From Colius striatus (Eukaryota > Chordata > Aves > Coliiformes > Coliidae), in contig NC_084772.1 in the NCBI RefSeq assembly GCF_028858725.1, positions 18,391,548-18,455,547 of the forward strand: a DNA stretch of 64,000 nt. Reading direction: 5' to 3'. A program made the position numbers and the translations under genes. Positions 25,732-37,751 of this stretch are shown here, one piece after another; the first letter of the stretch is position 1; every line of letters starts with the position of its first letter. Under the pieces are notes generated by a model. The model was not told where the DNA came from and searched no databases. It worked only from the letters and a program-made list of their open reading frames with translations.

Positions 25732-26259
25732 TGCATAGCACAAACAAGAGTACATGTAACGCTAGCATCTTTTCCTTCCCTTATGATGCTCTTTTCCTGG
25801 TTCCTCTGGGATGTGCATTCTATTTATGGCACCAATATTCTAGCAATCCATTTATCCAGTCATCTTTAAATTGTCTGTACAGAATAATATCACTTCAAGG
25901 ATAGAATAGTTTTGATACTTGACACATGAGTAGATTTTTTTTCACTCAGTATTTATGATAAAGATACCTGATGAGGGCAAACAGTTAACTTGGTAATGAC
26001 TACCTGTTTTCCCTTTTCACTTCCTAGTAAGGACACAAGAGGACTCTTTAAGAACCTGAGAACAATGAAGTTTATTTCTGTCTGGGGTATTGATTTTCTT
26101 TGGATGTTTGTTTATTTCCAGTAGTGATTAAAAGTCACCCATCCAGCATCTTGGTCTGTGCCTACCGTGAGTCGGAATGTATGTGTTGCAGAACAAGTAG
26201 ATTTATGGGTGTGTAGGCACAGCTTTTAATGAATTCTAAGCACATTTAACAAGAAATCC

Positions 26260-26281
26260 CTTATTTATTCCTTATTTATTC
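26260..26281. repeat. Tandem 11-bp duplication (CTTATTTATTC x2)
   Basis: Two exact 11-base copies lie at 26260-26270 and 26271-26281. This is most simply replication slippage in AT-rich DNA. Confidence 0.85.
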
Positions 26282-26560
26282 TGTATTTTCTGTTACAGTG
26301 AAGTGACACTTTCAATGGATGATTCAGGTGCTTTACCTGGAAGTTGATTTTAAAAACATTATGCAGAATGGATGTTCAAGTGTAAAGAATTTATAATCAC
26401 AGCCTTATGCTGGAGGATGCTAAATATCAGTAATTTTGTATGATAATTCATTATGGGTGACATTCTGGCTCCCAGTGGGCTGACTGTGAAACTCCCTTGA
26501 CCTCAGTAATGTCATTCCACCATAAGTGTTCCCTAAAACATAGAATGTTGACATTTCAAT

Positions 26561-26580
26561 TCTTAATTAATCTTAATTAA
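26561..26580. repeat. Tandem 10-bp duplication (TCTTAATTAA x2)
   Basis: Two exact copies lie at 26561-26570 and 26571-26580. Each contains the TTAATTAA palindrome, a double homeodomain-type TAATTA word, so the repeat creates closely spaced potential homeobox sites. Confidence 0.85.
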
Positions 26581-27560
26581 TTGCATAATAATTTAGTATG
26601 CCATCTTATTTTAAAGGCTTAGAAGTGCACCACAAACTTTGACCTAAATCCTACAGTCTTTAACTCACCTTGTATGTGGATCTGTAGGGTACTTGTATTA
26701 ATTTTGAAGTGCTTACAGGATCTTGGCTTCATTGTGTGTACATTGTATTCTCTTGCAGCTAAACCTTAACTGTTGCTGTCTGGAATACAATGCTCTTTCA
26801 AACAGCAGATGCAACAAATCATCACCAGGTTACAGCTATTGCAGTTTGAACAGGAGAGTTTTCAGTCTGTTTTAACAAATTAGGCTCTTCTGGGAAAGAG
26901 GAAAGTGTGGATTTGAGTCATCTTTAGATGGAAAAGAAATGGAGTGTGAGCAAATGCTCTTGGCGTTAGATAATAAAGAAGATAAACCCATTATGTTGTC
27001 ATCTTCCTCTGTCACTTGGAAAGATTGATCCCTTGAATGAGGAGCAGGTCATAATGAAAGACAAAATTAAGTCTTCAGTATCTCAAATAGAAAGAGGTTC
27101 ATCCTACGTGTTTAGAACTGATCTAGCAGTAGCCAACTATCTTGCTGTTGTCTCTGTCTTTGCATATGTAGAAGATGAGAATAGTAATTGCCTGTTTCTT
27201 CCTTGTGTTCATTCCTGAATGTCCCTGGGTACTGTTAATGGGAGTTAGTTGGGACAGCCTGAGAGCTTTTGCATAAAACCATCTGACTCTAAATTTTCCC
27301 CCCTGTGAAGACGTTTTATTTCCTCTTCTTTGTTGCTGGGTCTTCTGGACTGCAGTTGTGCCCAATGCTCCCTGCATAGGGAACAGAGACACATCTCTCT
27401 GGCTCCTGGGCCTGTGAATCTGAAAGTTAATGTGAATCTGCCCTTTTCCAGTTCCTGGTAGCCAATATGCCCATAAAAGGCAACAGCTGTTTCACCTTAG
27501 GTTGTTTAATCTCACACCTGTAAAATAAGCCAGTTAAGAGGGCAAAGATTTATTTTGTGT

Positions 27561-27576
27561 AAAGCATGCATGCTTT
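27561..27576. repeat. 16-bp perfect palindrome with overlapping GCATGC words
   Basis: AAAGCATGCATGCTTT is its own reverse complement. In RNA from either strand it carries overlapping GCAUG words (RBFOX type). In DNA it could form a small cruciform. It lies about 130 bases before the CR1 fragment and is not part of the CR1 3' end. Confidence 0.8.
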
Positions 27577-27703
27577 TCATCATATCAAGAACTCTCTTAA
27601 GGCTGCTTTTCTAATTTATTTTAGCCAAAGCAAGCAAAACTATCCTTGTAAGATTTTAACTCGTTCAGGAGAGCTTTGGAGGTATTACTGTACTTCTGTT
27701 TGA

Positions 27704-27841
27704 GGTTTTTGGAGACTTCAAAACTTAACTGGAGGAGGCCCGGAACAATGTGGTCTGACTGAAGCTTTGAGCAGTAGATTGGATTCTACCTGACCTCCAG
27801 AGACCTCTTCCAACCTGAAGTATTGTGTGATTGCTGTGATC
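27704..27841 (+). mobile_element. CR1 non-LTR retrotransposon, 5'-truncated 3' end
   Basis: The segment matches the conserved avian CR1 3' end as I know it. A pol-tail region (TTTGGAGACTTCAAAACTTA followed by GGAGGAGGCCCGGAACAATG) is followed by TGGTCTGACT, then CTTTGAGCAG, GACCTCCAGAGACCTC, TTCCAACCTGAAG and finally the degenerate 8-bp terminal repeats (ATTGTGTG, ATTGCTGTG). Only about 140 bases remain, as usual for CR1 copies truncated during target-primed reverse transcription. Several substitutions show that it is old and inactive. The 5' edge is approximate because divergence blurs it. Confidence 0.9.
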
Positions 27842-30800
27842 TCGTTATTTGCAGTAATCTTGCAAAGTGGTCTCCTTTCTCCTTATGGACATATTTCTCT
27901 TACAAACTGAAATTGGCTTGTGATCATATTGCACCTCTTGAAAATGTGAAGAATAAACCCTAAATATTGCAAGGAAAACGATGCCTTGGTATGACTGCAA
28001 ACTGGAAGTAGGTTCTTGATAGCTGATAAACATGAGGAAGAACTTCTAATGCTGTCAGCATTTCTGCCTATGTCTTTCATTCCCTATAATTCATTATGGC
28101 TTTTTGATGACAAAATGTATCAACTACAACTTCAATACTTCCCAAGTGCTGTCACTAGCTGTGTCATCAAGTAATAGCAACTTGCAGTTGATAAGCTTTG
28201 AATTTGATTTTTCTGGTCCTAAAATGCTAATACAGGCTTTCTGTTTTGCTGCATCTGTGCTTCACGGAGTGAGCTGGCATTCTGAGGACATTCAACTGTG
28301 CTGATATTTGTAATGATTTTTATTTTCTGAACTAAAAGAGTGAGTTCTTTTAGTGCTTAAGTGTAACAGGGAAGGATGACCTTTTTGATCTCATTATTAA
28401 ACTAAATCTTAACTTGAACTTGGTTATAGTAAATGAGTTGGGCTTGGATAGTGCTTGTCTGTGTTCTGAAGAGGTTTGATGGCTTTGTTACATTAAAGTT
28501 TTAATATCACTAAGTTAGGTGTAGAGCATGATGTAAGTACACTTGAGTGTAACACAGTCTTTTCAACTTCTTAGCAGCCCTTGATAGTCACCTGTTGCTG
28601 CAAGTAGAAGTGACCTTTGAAGAGATTTTGGTTGATTAACATAGTGCCTTTATATACTTTATTTTTTGGGTGGTTTTTTTGGAAGGCCTGTATCAATTTT
28701 CACTGAATATGTATTCTTTTATGGCCCTTTACCACCTCAGCTCTCTCTTCTACCGGTGATGCAACTAGCAGTGCAAATGCTCTCCCATGCTTCTACTCTG
28801 ACCTGGAAGGAGCAGCTGCAAACATTTACAAGTCCACTTTATTGTCCTCATCCAGCTGCTCTTTAAAATTCTCCTGTGTTATAATGAATCAGTGACTTCT
28901 TTGTGGAGTCATTGGCAAGTAGTACTATCTTACCTGTAAATTATTATTTTATCCTAGGCTGGATGCCTGGGATGTGTGATTTTTGCTTCTGAATTTGTGT
29001 ACTGACAGGCCTTGACCCAGGGAACCTTACCACTATATGGATAGATAAAAAAACATTAATGCAATTCTTAGAGAGCTTGTTGAGGCATTGGATCAACCTA
29101 AGCAAGCTTAGCATGAAACATTCATGATATTGACTCTGCACCTGAATCTCTTGAATGTGCTCATGACATTTAGATTAATTCACAAGCAGATTTCCTAATG
29201 GTGTTTCCTGTTTTGTTCCCTTCTGGCACTTACCAATTAGTGAATAAAAGGCAGCTTTGAGAACAAGATAGGAAAAGGAAATGTACTCATATCATCCAGA
29301 TTTAAGAGCCTAAGCTAGATACCTAGGCTTTCTGATGGTAATTGAGCCTTCAGTAGGTAAATAAAAGATTCTAAATTAGGATCCAGCTCCTTTCTTCTGA
29401 CAGTGTCATGGAGCTGAGTGCTTAATTTTGACAAGTTGTGTAGTGTGATTAATCAGTTCATTTATTTTTCAAGGCCCTATGAGCAAGAAAGGAAGAGAAT
29501 GAGTTGTGGAGACAGGCCTCAACTCCTTCTCTGCTGCTTTAGAGTGTAGTCCTTGCACCCAAGTTGTGAAAGAGGGGATTACACTCTAGTGCCACACTCA
29601 AGGGATTGGTTATGCTGGATGAGAATGTTACTGGAAGCTCTCTACACTGTTTCATTTTTAGTGAGAACTAGGGAAATACCTATCTGGAATGATATAGTTA
29701 ACAAATGGAAAAGAAGAATATAGCTAATTGTTTTATGACGTTTGTTGAACTGAGGAGAGACCGAGTGAGTGCAATTACCCTTTCTTCATGATTTCACCAT
29801 GTGTTCCTTTCCAACGTTTTCTTGTTGGACCTTGTGCCATCTCCTGTGACTCAGACAAAATGTTTTATCAAAAGCCAGTTTAAATCTGGTGTAAAAATGT
29901 GGTGTGTGAGGGTGTTTTTTCCATTTGTATGTTATATTGTGACACTTAAAGGCATGACCCTTTGTTCTGTTGTGTGACATGGAATGCATCTCTTCCTGAC
30001 ATACGGGAGGTCAAACTATTTTAGTGCTGTCAGCCTCCATTAGCTTGTAACTTAAATGAATACAGGCCAAGTGGAGACATCATATAAATAACTCCAGTGG
30101 CAAAACGATGTAGAGTTCCACAGCTTGTCTGCTACAAGCTACAGTTATTTATTAACAATTAGATCCAGATTTGTAACTCGGAAGTAACAATATGCTTTGT
30201 GAATAAGGAAAGTGGAGATAACTGCTGTTCATTCTTTGTTGGAGAGCTTTTCTTACAACCCAGAAGGTTGTGTCTTTGTGAGGGTAAATTCTATGGGAAC
30301 TCCTGTAAAATCTTTCAAAGTGTTCAGATGGTTTTCACTACAAAAGAACTGCTGAAATAGGCCAATAAAGAGGAAGCTATGGGTGACTTTCTAAAGCTCT
30401 GAATTTGTGGCAGCAGCCTTATTACCATGTAAGGTTGCAGCCACCAGCTTAAATGTTTGTAACTAGCACCATGATCTGGCAGCTTCTGGTGCTTAAGTGA
30501 GTTACTATATTTATGCAGAAAGCTGTTAACCAAAATACTATCCTTAGTGTGGTTATGCACCCAACATCCTTTCCTTGGTGAAAGAATAGGGCAATGATAT
30601 GCTTTAGAATCTAGTTTATGAAAGGGTCTTGTTTTTTCAGAATAATCTTAATTTAGACTAAATTTTGATCAAATGCTTGTTTCTCATCATGCAAGGTGCA
30701 AGGTTTTACTGTTAGTTCAAAAAGCCTCTTCCAACTTAAGTTTTTATTGGTCAGTGTTCCTCTAGTGAGATATCTGTTATATCAGTAGGAAGAAAACAAA

Positions 30801-31325
30801 TGTTAGCACCTGGAAAATAATGATCTGAGTCAGGCACAGTATCCTTGGGATGGAGAGCACTGGCAGATGCTATTGGGAGCTTTGTAGGGAGAGTGTGTGT
30901 GAAAGAAGAGAAAACAAAACATTTAGGGCATGGTGTAATATATCATAATACCCAGCTGGTAGTGATGGATACTGTACTGCTCTTGTGAGAATGGTAGGAG
31001 AGTCCTAAGTTGAATCAATATACATGAATTAATACGACCACTTAGCATGATTTGGCACATAATCTACTCCATGTTTTCCATCTATTAACTGAGATTATTT
31101 TTTTTTTTTTCCCAAAAGGCAAAGGTTTACCATGGGACTGCTTTGATACAATGGGAATGCAAAAACTTTTGCCCATGTAGTGCAATAGTTAGGCAAGCAC
31201 TGTAGGCTGCAATGCAATTTGTATTTATAGAGGATAATAATATATTTGGGCATGTGCACAACAATAGTGAGACGCAGCCAGAAACATGATAAGCAAACCC
31301 TGAAATTGCCAAGTGAAAAGGTGGC
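27842..31325. other. Non-coding AT-rich stretch
   Basis: No gene, RNA or further transposon is recognised. It includes a T13 run at 31098-31110. Frames of 60-80 codons on both strands look random. Confidence 0.55.
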
Positions 31326-31365
31326 TCCAGTCATTCCATGCTTGTTCCAGTCACTTCATGCTTGT
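31326..31365. repeat. Tandem duplication, 20-bp unit, two copies
   Basis: TCCAGTCATTCCATGCTTGT (31326-31345) is followed at once by a copy with two differences (31346-31365). Confidence 0.9.
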
Positions 31366-33160
31366 GAAAACAACTAAATATGCCATGCCTACAAGATCTG
31401 CAGAAACAAATTGGGCTGGAGTTGAATTAGCTGTGACAACAGTGATGGCTCTTCTACTGCACAGTCATATGTTAGATGACAAAAAAATCAGTGATTATAT
31501 ATTCTGTAGAGTTATTTTACTGAGCTTTTGGAAGGTTTTGTACTGCTGGGAGATCTATATTCTATATTTCTATTACCCAAAGGCTTTAGCTAACCTGACT
31601 CTTCAGGTACTCAGGATCCTGCAGTCTTCAGATTGTCTTCTCTCAGTTGCTTGGTGAGAAGAGGTTCTTGAAGAAAAGTGCTTCTCAAAACTTGCATCAC
31701 TATAAAGGGCATCCTCTTTCTCTTTTAACTCATAGTGTCAAGCTAGAGGGACTTTTGGACAAATGTTGTCTGAATACCCAGGAACTTGAGTGAAAGGTAG
31801 GAAAAATGAGTAGGAAGAAGAGAGAAAGTATGTAGACAATAAAAATATCATTGATATTTGTAGGGTAAAAAAACCCCAAACCCCTAAACAGTAAAGAGGG
31901 GCTAATGCTAGAATTAATACAGGGTTAGAAGCATGTCTTCATCAAGAATTTATTTTAATGCTTCCTTATGATACAGAAATTAATACCATGCAGCTGACCT
32001 CTTCTACATCTCCTCAGTTTGTTAGCTGGCACATGATGGAGAGAGGAAAGAGCCTTACACTTTTACATCACTCATTTCAGTAGAAGTGGTGACTGCTGTC
32101 CTGCAGGACAAGCTCTGGGTATCTGAGGTAGAGGTGAATTCTTCTATTGAGTAGCTGCAAGTGTGTGCCTCTGCATGTGGTTTGCCTAGCTCTAGTGGTA
32201 ATGGTATGGCATCTATTAACAAATGCTGACAAACCACATGCTTTGCAAATCCTTTTACAGGCTTGTTTCTGATGCTCACACTAGGAATATCCAGCTCTGC
32301 TGTGTTCTCACCAGCAACAACTTTAATAGGCTTTTTTCTCCTAACTGCTCATTTGACAATTCACCTCAATGGTTTCTTGGCATCTTTGCTCAGTATTTGT
32401 TCACATGCCAAATCAACTAATACCTGCTCAAACTTGGCTTTTGACCTTGCTGCCACAAATTCAGCATCTATGAATGACTAATTGAGTGCCGAGTACCAGG
32501 TGTGAATATCAGTGTATGCCACAGTGAGTCTATGGCAGTCAAGCTAGTATAATTTTGCTTGTCAGGGATGGGAAAAGTAAGAGGACATGGCAGATCGGGA
32601 GGAGAAGTTACTGTTTTCTGTTTTGCTTGGCTGAGACAGAGCAAGATGTTGCTGATATAAGCATCATCTGGTTTAAAAATTGAAGCCTGAATTAAAAAAA
32701 AATACAGGCAATGTTCCCTGTTTTTAGAGTTTTGAGATGTTTTCTTTATTAGCTTTAAAGGGAAATAGCATTCTTGTACTTGCTTTTAATTAGCAGTTTC
32801 ATTAAACTGTCTTTAGAAGTTGATATAACCTGATCTAGCATTTGCCCTAGGAGTTAGGGGTGACTGCCTCTGGAGTGTGCTTGCAGGCTCTATTGTCTCA
32901 TATTCCACATATCAAGATTTGGAAAATGATACTGAGATCTCTTGTAAATCACGCTAAGCTCTAGCAATGCACTATTGAAACTCTCTATAAGAGCTAGCTA
33001 TTACTGTTTTATAACCTTAACTGTAAAAACAAAACATCTGTGATGTTGCTGTTACTAGCTTGGGTGACAGGGTGATAGCTGCTCTCAAACTAGTTAACTA
33101 TTTACAGTGTTTTATAGTAAAAGGTTTCTGCAAATGGAGCTACCTGGGAATATTCAGCTA
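31366..33160. other. Non-coding AT-rich stretch
   Basis: Nothing gene-like beyond chance frames. The longest here (31313-31657, plus strand, 114 codons) begins inside the 20-bp repeat region and has no domain-like pattern or splice support. Confidence 0.55.
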
Positions 33161-33200
33161 TGACAACTCTAAATAAACCATGACAATTCTAAATAAGAAA
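33161..33200. repeat. Imperfect tandem duplication, 20-bp unit
   Basis: TGACAACTCTAAATAAACCA at 33161-33180 is followed by a copy matching at 16 of 20 positions (33181-33200). Confidence 0.8.
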
Positions 33201-36200
33201 ACTACAAATCCATTAGCTTCAAGGCTTGGATATGATAGAGAAGTGGAAATCATTCCATCCTTCCACGTGATCCCAAAATGCTTTGTCTTTAGGCTGGATA
33301 CATCTGCAGGAGACTTATTTCTGAAGGAATTGGAACTTTTTTTTTCCCCCTGGGCTTTACATGCAGTATTGCCTAGGAATGATTAATTTGGATATGAGTT
33401 CTAACAGATATGACCATCTAGAATCAGTATAGTGCATGATGAGTCCTTGTTTTTGTAGCTGAATTTGGTAAAATCTGTCACTAGCAAGTTTACTTCCTGT
33501 TTCTTCATTATCTCTGTGCATGACGCTCATCACTTGCTGCACTTTTTCTACACCTTTGCTCTCTGAAAAGTGTTTCTCTTTATCTAAGAATTCTTTTAAT
33601 GACAGAAAGGGAGTCTGAAGTATAGAGGAAGATCAGTAGTCATTCTCAGGCTAACGTGACTGTTGAAAGAGTTGACAGAAGCATTCTTTGAAGTTGTGTG
33701 AGAAGTTTTCTTCTTCAGCACAGAGCATGTTAGTCTGACTCATCTGTAGCCAATTCAAGCAGTTTGTAGTCCATCCCATTGTCTAATATTACTCATCTGA
33801 CTTCATGCTTTAGAGAAAGTGTAATTCATTTCTTTTTAAAACTTTATATTGCCAAACTTTTCTCTGTGGCTTGGAAGGATGTCTGCCAGGCTGTTAAGTT
33901 CTTAATCTTCAATCTGTGCAATTCGTTTGAAGATACTGTTAGTTTTCTTATGCTTTAACCATCTTAGTTTCAAGTTGTAAACTTCTCTTCAGGCATCCAT
34001 AAGTACTGGTGTGCTATGTTAAATCTAGAGATGTAAAATTTCAAGCCTGAAGGGAGAAGGGAACAGTAAGAAATGTTGATCTCCTACCTTTGCAGTGAGC
34101 TCTAGAAACCAGCTCTCAGTGGGAGCATGGGGAATGGAATGTGGGAGGATCTGAGACATTCTCTTGTCCATCTGGTTGCTTGTTTTGGGAAAATCTCTCC
34201 CTTTTGTTGACTTCACATATTCTTATAATGGAACACTGGGTAAATTAACCCTTCTCTGTCATGGGCATACTTGCATTGGTAAGGGAAAGCTGGGAGTAAG
34301 AATGGGAGACTACTGTTTTCCTTGCTGATTGTAATAGCTGAGATGCTGACCCAGAGGTTTGTGGTAGCTTACATTAACTGACCAGGAACACTTTCATTGT
34401 CAGTTTTCATAATGTGGAGTTCTCTGCATAGTCACAAGAGGTCTATCCTATCCTAGAGCCCAATATGATATGCTTAAAAAAATGTCTAATTTAGCATTAG
34501 ATTAATATTTTGCCTGGCATATTGAGAAGAGATAGTAAAACTGCTGAGATGAAGTAAGCAATGAAAATACATAGAACCTTCTAAAGGATTATTTGACAAA
34601 TAATTAAGAAGCTAAATATGAGCCAAGTAAAGAAACTCTCTAAGAGAATTCCTTACCAAACAGTCCATAAGAGAACTCAAATTCCCTTGCTCTGTGCAAG
34701 CAGATGGGAGAGGCAGCTGGGGAGTTCTGAAATAGCAATTCAAGTAGAAGAATTCTAGGATTTTAGATCTGTCTTAATTAGATAAGTGTTTAGGGAATAT
34801 TGGACCAGGTTCCTTCTTTGTGTAAGTCACTAGCTCCACTGATGCTGATGAGACTTGCTTATTTTATGAGATGAGGTAAAACAGATAGTTTATGATATCT
34901 GGAAACATTTCAATTAAGGCTGCTCAATTTAAGCTGCTCTAAGAATTTAGTAGGACCTGTCAAGAGTAATCTCAGAGCCTGAGCTTTAAAAAGATAAAAA
35001 TAATCAGGATGGAGAAACTGGGAAACCTAAAACATGCTCTTGTTGAAAGAGACAAAACTTGAATGTCATCTCTACTGCTTTATCTTTGCTTTGTATTCTA
35101 ATGTTTTCTTTTCAGAGACAAGTAATTCTGGTTCTGGCCTTTATTATTTTTTTCTTTCCTTGATCTCTTGACACCATTATTTCCATCCTACTCTGCTATG
35201 TGCAAGTCACACGTTGGTGTACTGAAAAGACTTCCTCTTTTTGGCATGAAAATGAAATTTCAACTTCTGCTACTATAAAATGCAAGTATCGTTCTTACAT
35301 CTGATTTCAATGTCAATGTAACCAAAGTGAAAAAGTATCATTGCTATGAAATGATAGGATGTACTTCTGTTGCAATTTACTCAGATTATTGAATGGTAGT
35401 AATTAAAGTAACAGTTTCCTCCTTACTCCTCAAAAGAAGTTTGTATCAACTTCTTGATATCAACTATGCAGTGGGTTTTTTTTTTATTTCTTATAGAATT
35501 GAGGTGTGATGAAATAGTCATGTATCAGTTTAAAAACATGATACTTTAACATATTTAAAAAGTTCAGCAATACTATGAAATGAATTTTGCAGCAGGGAAA
35601 CATTCAGCTTCTTCCACAGTAAGGACTGACAGACCATGCCAACCTTGCTCTGTGATAGTCTCTGACTCGAACCAATGGAGTCACTCAGGAGACAGTGTGA
35701 GTCAATTTGGTAAAGAGCTTACAAAAAGACTAACTAAATCACTTACAGTTGTTTTCAGTGTGGTATGCATAATACTCTGTGCATTGTGTTTATATTTACA
35801 TGAGGTGCTTATGAAGGAGTTGAGGTGACATGAGAACAAATCAGCTGCGAATCTTTTTTGAGCTGCAATCCCACAAATCCTCATCCATTGTAAACTTACT
35901 CTTATTTCTGTTCTTAAAAAAAAGGTGTCAAAAGGAAAACTTGTCATAGGAAATTTTGAAGTGAAAATACTAGAGATGTTTTGGAAATGCATTTCTATTA
36001 ATTGAATTAAAGCCCACCTTCCTCATGGAAGAAGACTTTATTAAATCAAGCTTGCTTTAGCCAAATTACTGGGTAATACCATCTTTTGTATCTTTTAATA
36101 GGTTGAGTAATACATTTGTGCATATATATACACAAAAACTGCCAGGATTAGTGTTCTTAATACTTGTTTACAATTGAAATTGAACAATCAGATGGTTGCA

Positions 36201-36462
36201 ATTGAAATATGTTGTCTAACTGTTTGTAAAATGTGACAGATTTCACAATTCACAGGTTGGGAGCGGCAGTGTTTCAGCTATGGATAAGTTATAGATGCCA
36301 TTCTAAAGCTCTATGTAAGTGAAGTAGTTGAAATAAATGAATGCTGAGTGGGCTACAAGATGAGTAAAAATACAGGACTGTCAGGGCACTGGAGTACAAC
36401 TGGTCCAGTCATGCATCATTCTTTACTGTTGTCCATGTAAAGAAAAGTTTGAGACACTTACT
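33201..36462. other. Non-coding AT-rich stretch
   Basis: No gene or transposon is recognised. The 96-codon minus-strand frame at 35702-35992 and the 82-codon plus-strand frame at 35580-35828 overlap each other and look like chance. Confidence 0.55.
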
Positions 36463-37751
36463 ATGCAAATAAAACATCATAAATGTTGGCACTTCAAAGG
36501 CCTGTGCATGCATTTGCCATATAATTGCCTGAAGACATAGGCTGTTTTGGATGTTGAGCCTTTATTTGCATTTGGAGGATTAGCAGACTGTTTATTTTAC
36601 TACCCTTAGCCTTTAAGTGCACTTAAGATGTTTTTCCAACAGAGCTGAATTTATTCAGAGCTAACTTCTTGATTGACGTTCGGAGAAGAGCATATCAACA
36701 AAATGTACAGGACCTTGCAGCAAACAGCTTGTTTCATTTGTGACCTTGTAATGTGTAATGGGAACCAGTGGATTTGAATTAAAAAAACCAGACAGATTGT
36801 AACTAGCATTAGAGATTTCCCAAGGAAAAAATGTACATAGATGAGGATAAAGATTAGAGCTGACAGAATAACATTTTTTCCCTGTTAATTTTATCATATC
36901 TTAAAAATATTCAGTGCACATAATTTATTTTCATTTCCATTATCCTTTCAGCTTAGGTGGCAGGCCCAGCTTCCAGAGAAGTTAATGGAAAGCTCTGTAT
37001 TGACTTTAGAGGACTTTAGATCAGGCTCTAAATGGCAAAGAATGAGCCCCAAATATTTATGCATATTTATGAACTGAATGAAAATTTGTTAATGAAATGT
37101 TCATACACGATTCATTCCAGACTGACTGTGCATTCATCTAAAAAAGCCCGTAAGTGCCTCTCTTCTAGTTTTCTGTTAAATTCCGTTGACTTTTTGGTCT
37201 GCATTTTGCAGGAATGAGGCTCCTGGGATTTGGTCAGTGTTCATATACATAAATCTTTAATATTTATTGCTCAGGATTGATGCTTACATACAGGCACTTC
37301 ATCTTTCTTCTACGTATATGGAATTTATAGCTTGGTCAAAGCCATGCTACCTGTTTCCAGTGTTAGAAACACTGACCAGCCTTGACTTTGGCCCTCAACA
37401 GGAACTCAAGGATGTCCTTATGTCTTCCAGCCTGCCACTATTTCCTATGAAAGTTAAGTTAAAAGGAGGCACTTGACTCTGTCAATTTTACAACAGATTG
37501 GCTTATTTTTACTAATTCGAAACTCTAGCCCACAAGAATGAAGCATGCAGCAGCTGGTAGCAAAGCTAAATCCTTGCACTCCAGGAGGCCAGTTCTTCCA
37601 GGTTGAGCAGCTGCTATCAGGGTACATCAATCAGTCTGCCAAAATACCTTGATAGTGCCCTCTTGACTGTCTTTTAGAAGCAAAAATTGGATTAGGTATG
37701 ATAAAAGAATCTTTTCTGTGGAAAAACTAGTGTACTTTAGCCCATGCAAAT
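36463..37751. promoter_or_regulatory. Octamer-rich segment, possible POU-factor enhancer
   Basis: Perfect octamers lie at 36463-36470 (ATGCAAAT), 36564-36571 (ATTTGCAT) and 37744-37751 (ATGCAAAT). The first two face each other 94 bases apart, with TGCATGCATTTGCC between them near 36508-36521. POU-domain factors bind this word. A direct 10-bp duplication (GACTTTAGA words at 37002-37020) also lies here. The segment has no coding potential. Enhancer function is inference. Confidence 0.25.

Noticed and set aside
31313..31657. 114-codon plus-strand open frame
   Set aside because: It starts at a local 20-bp tandem duplication and shows no domain-like pattern.
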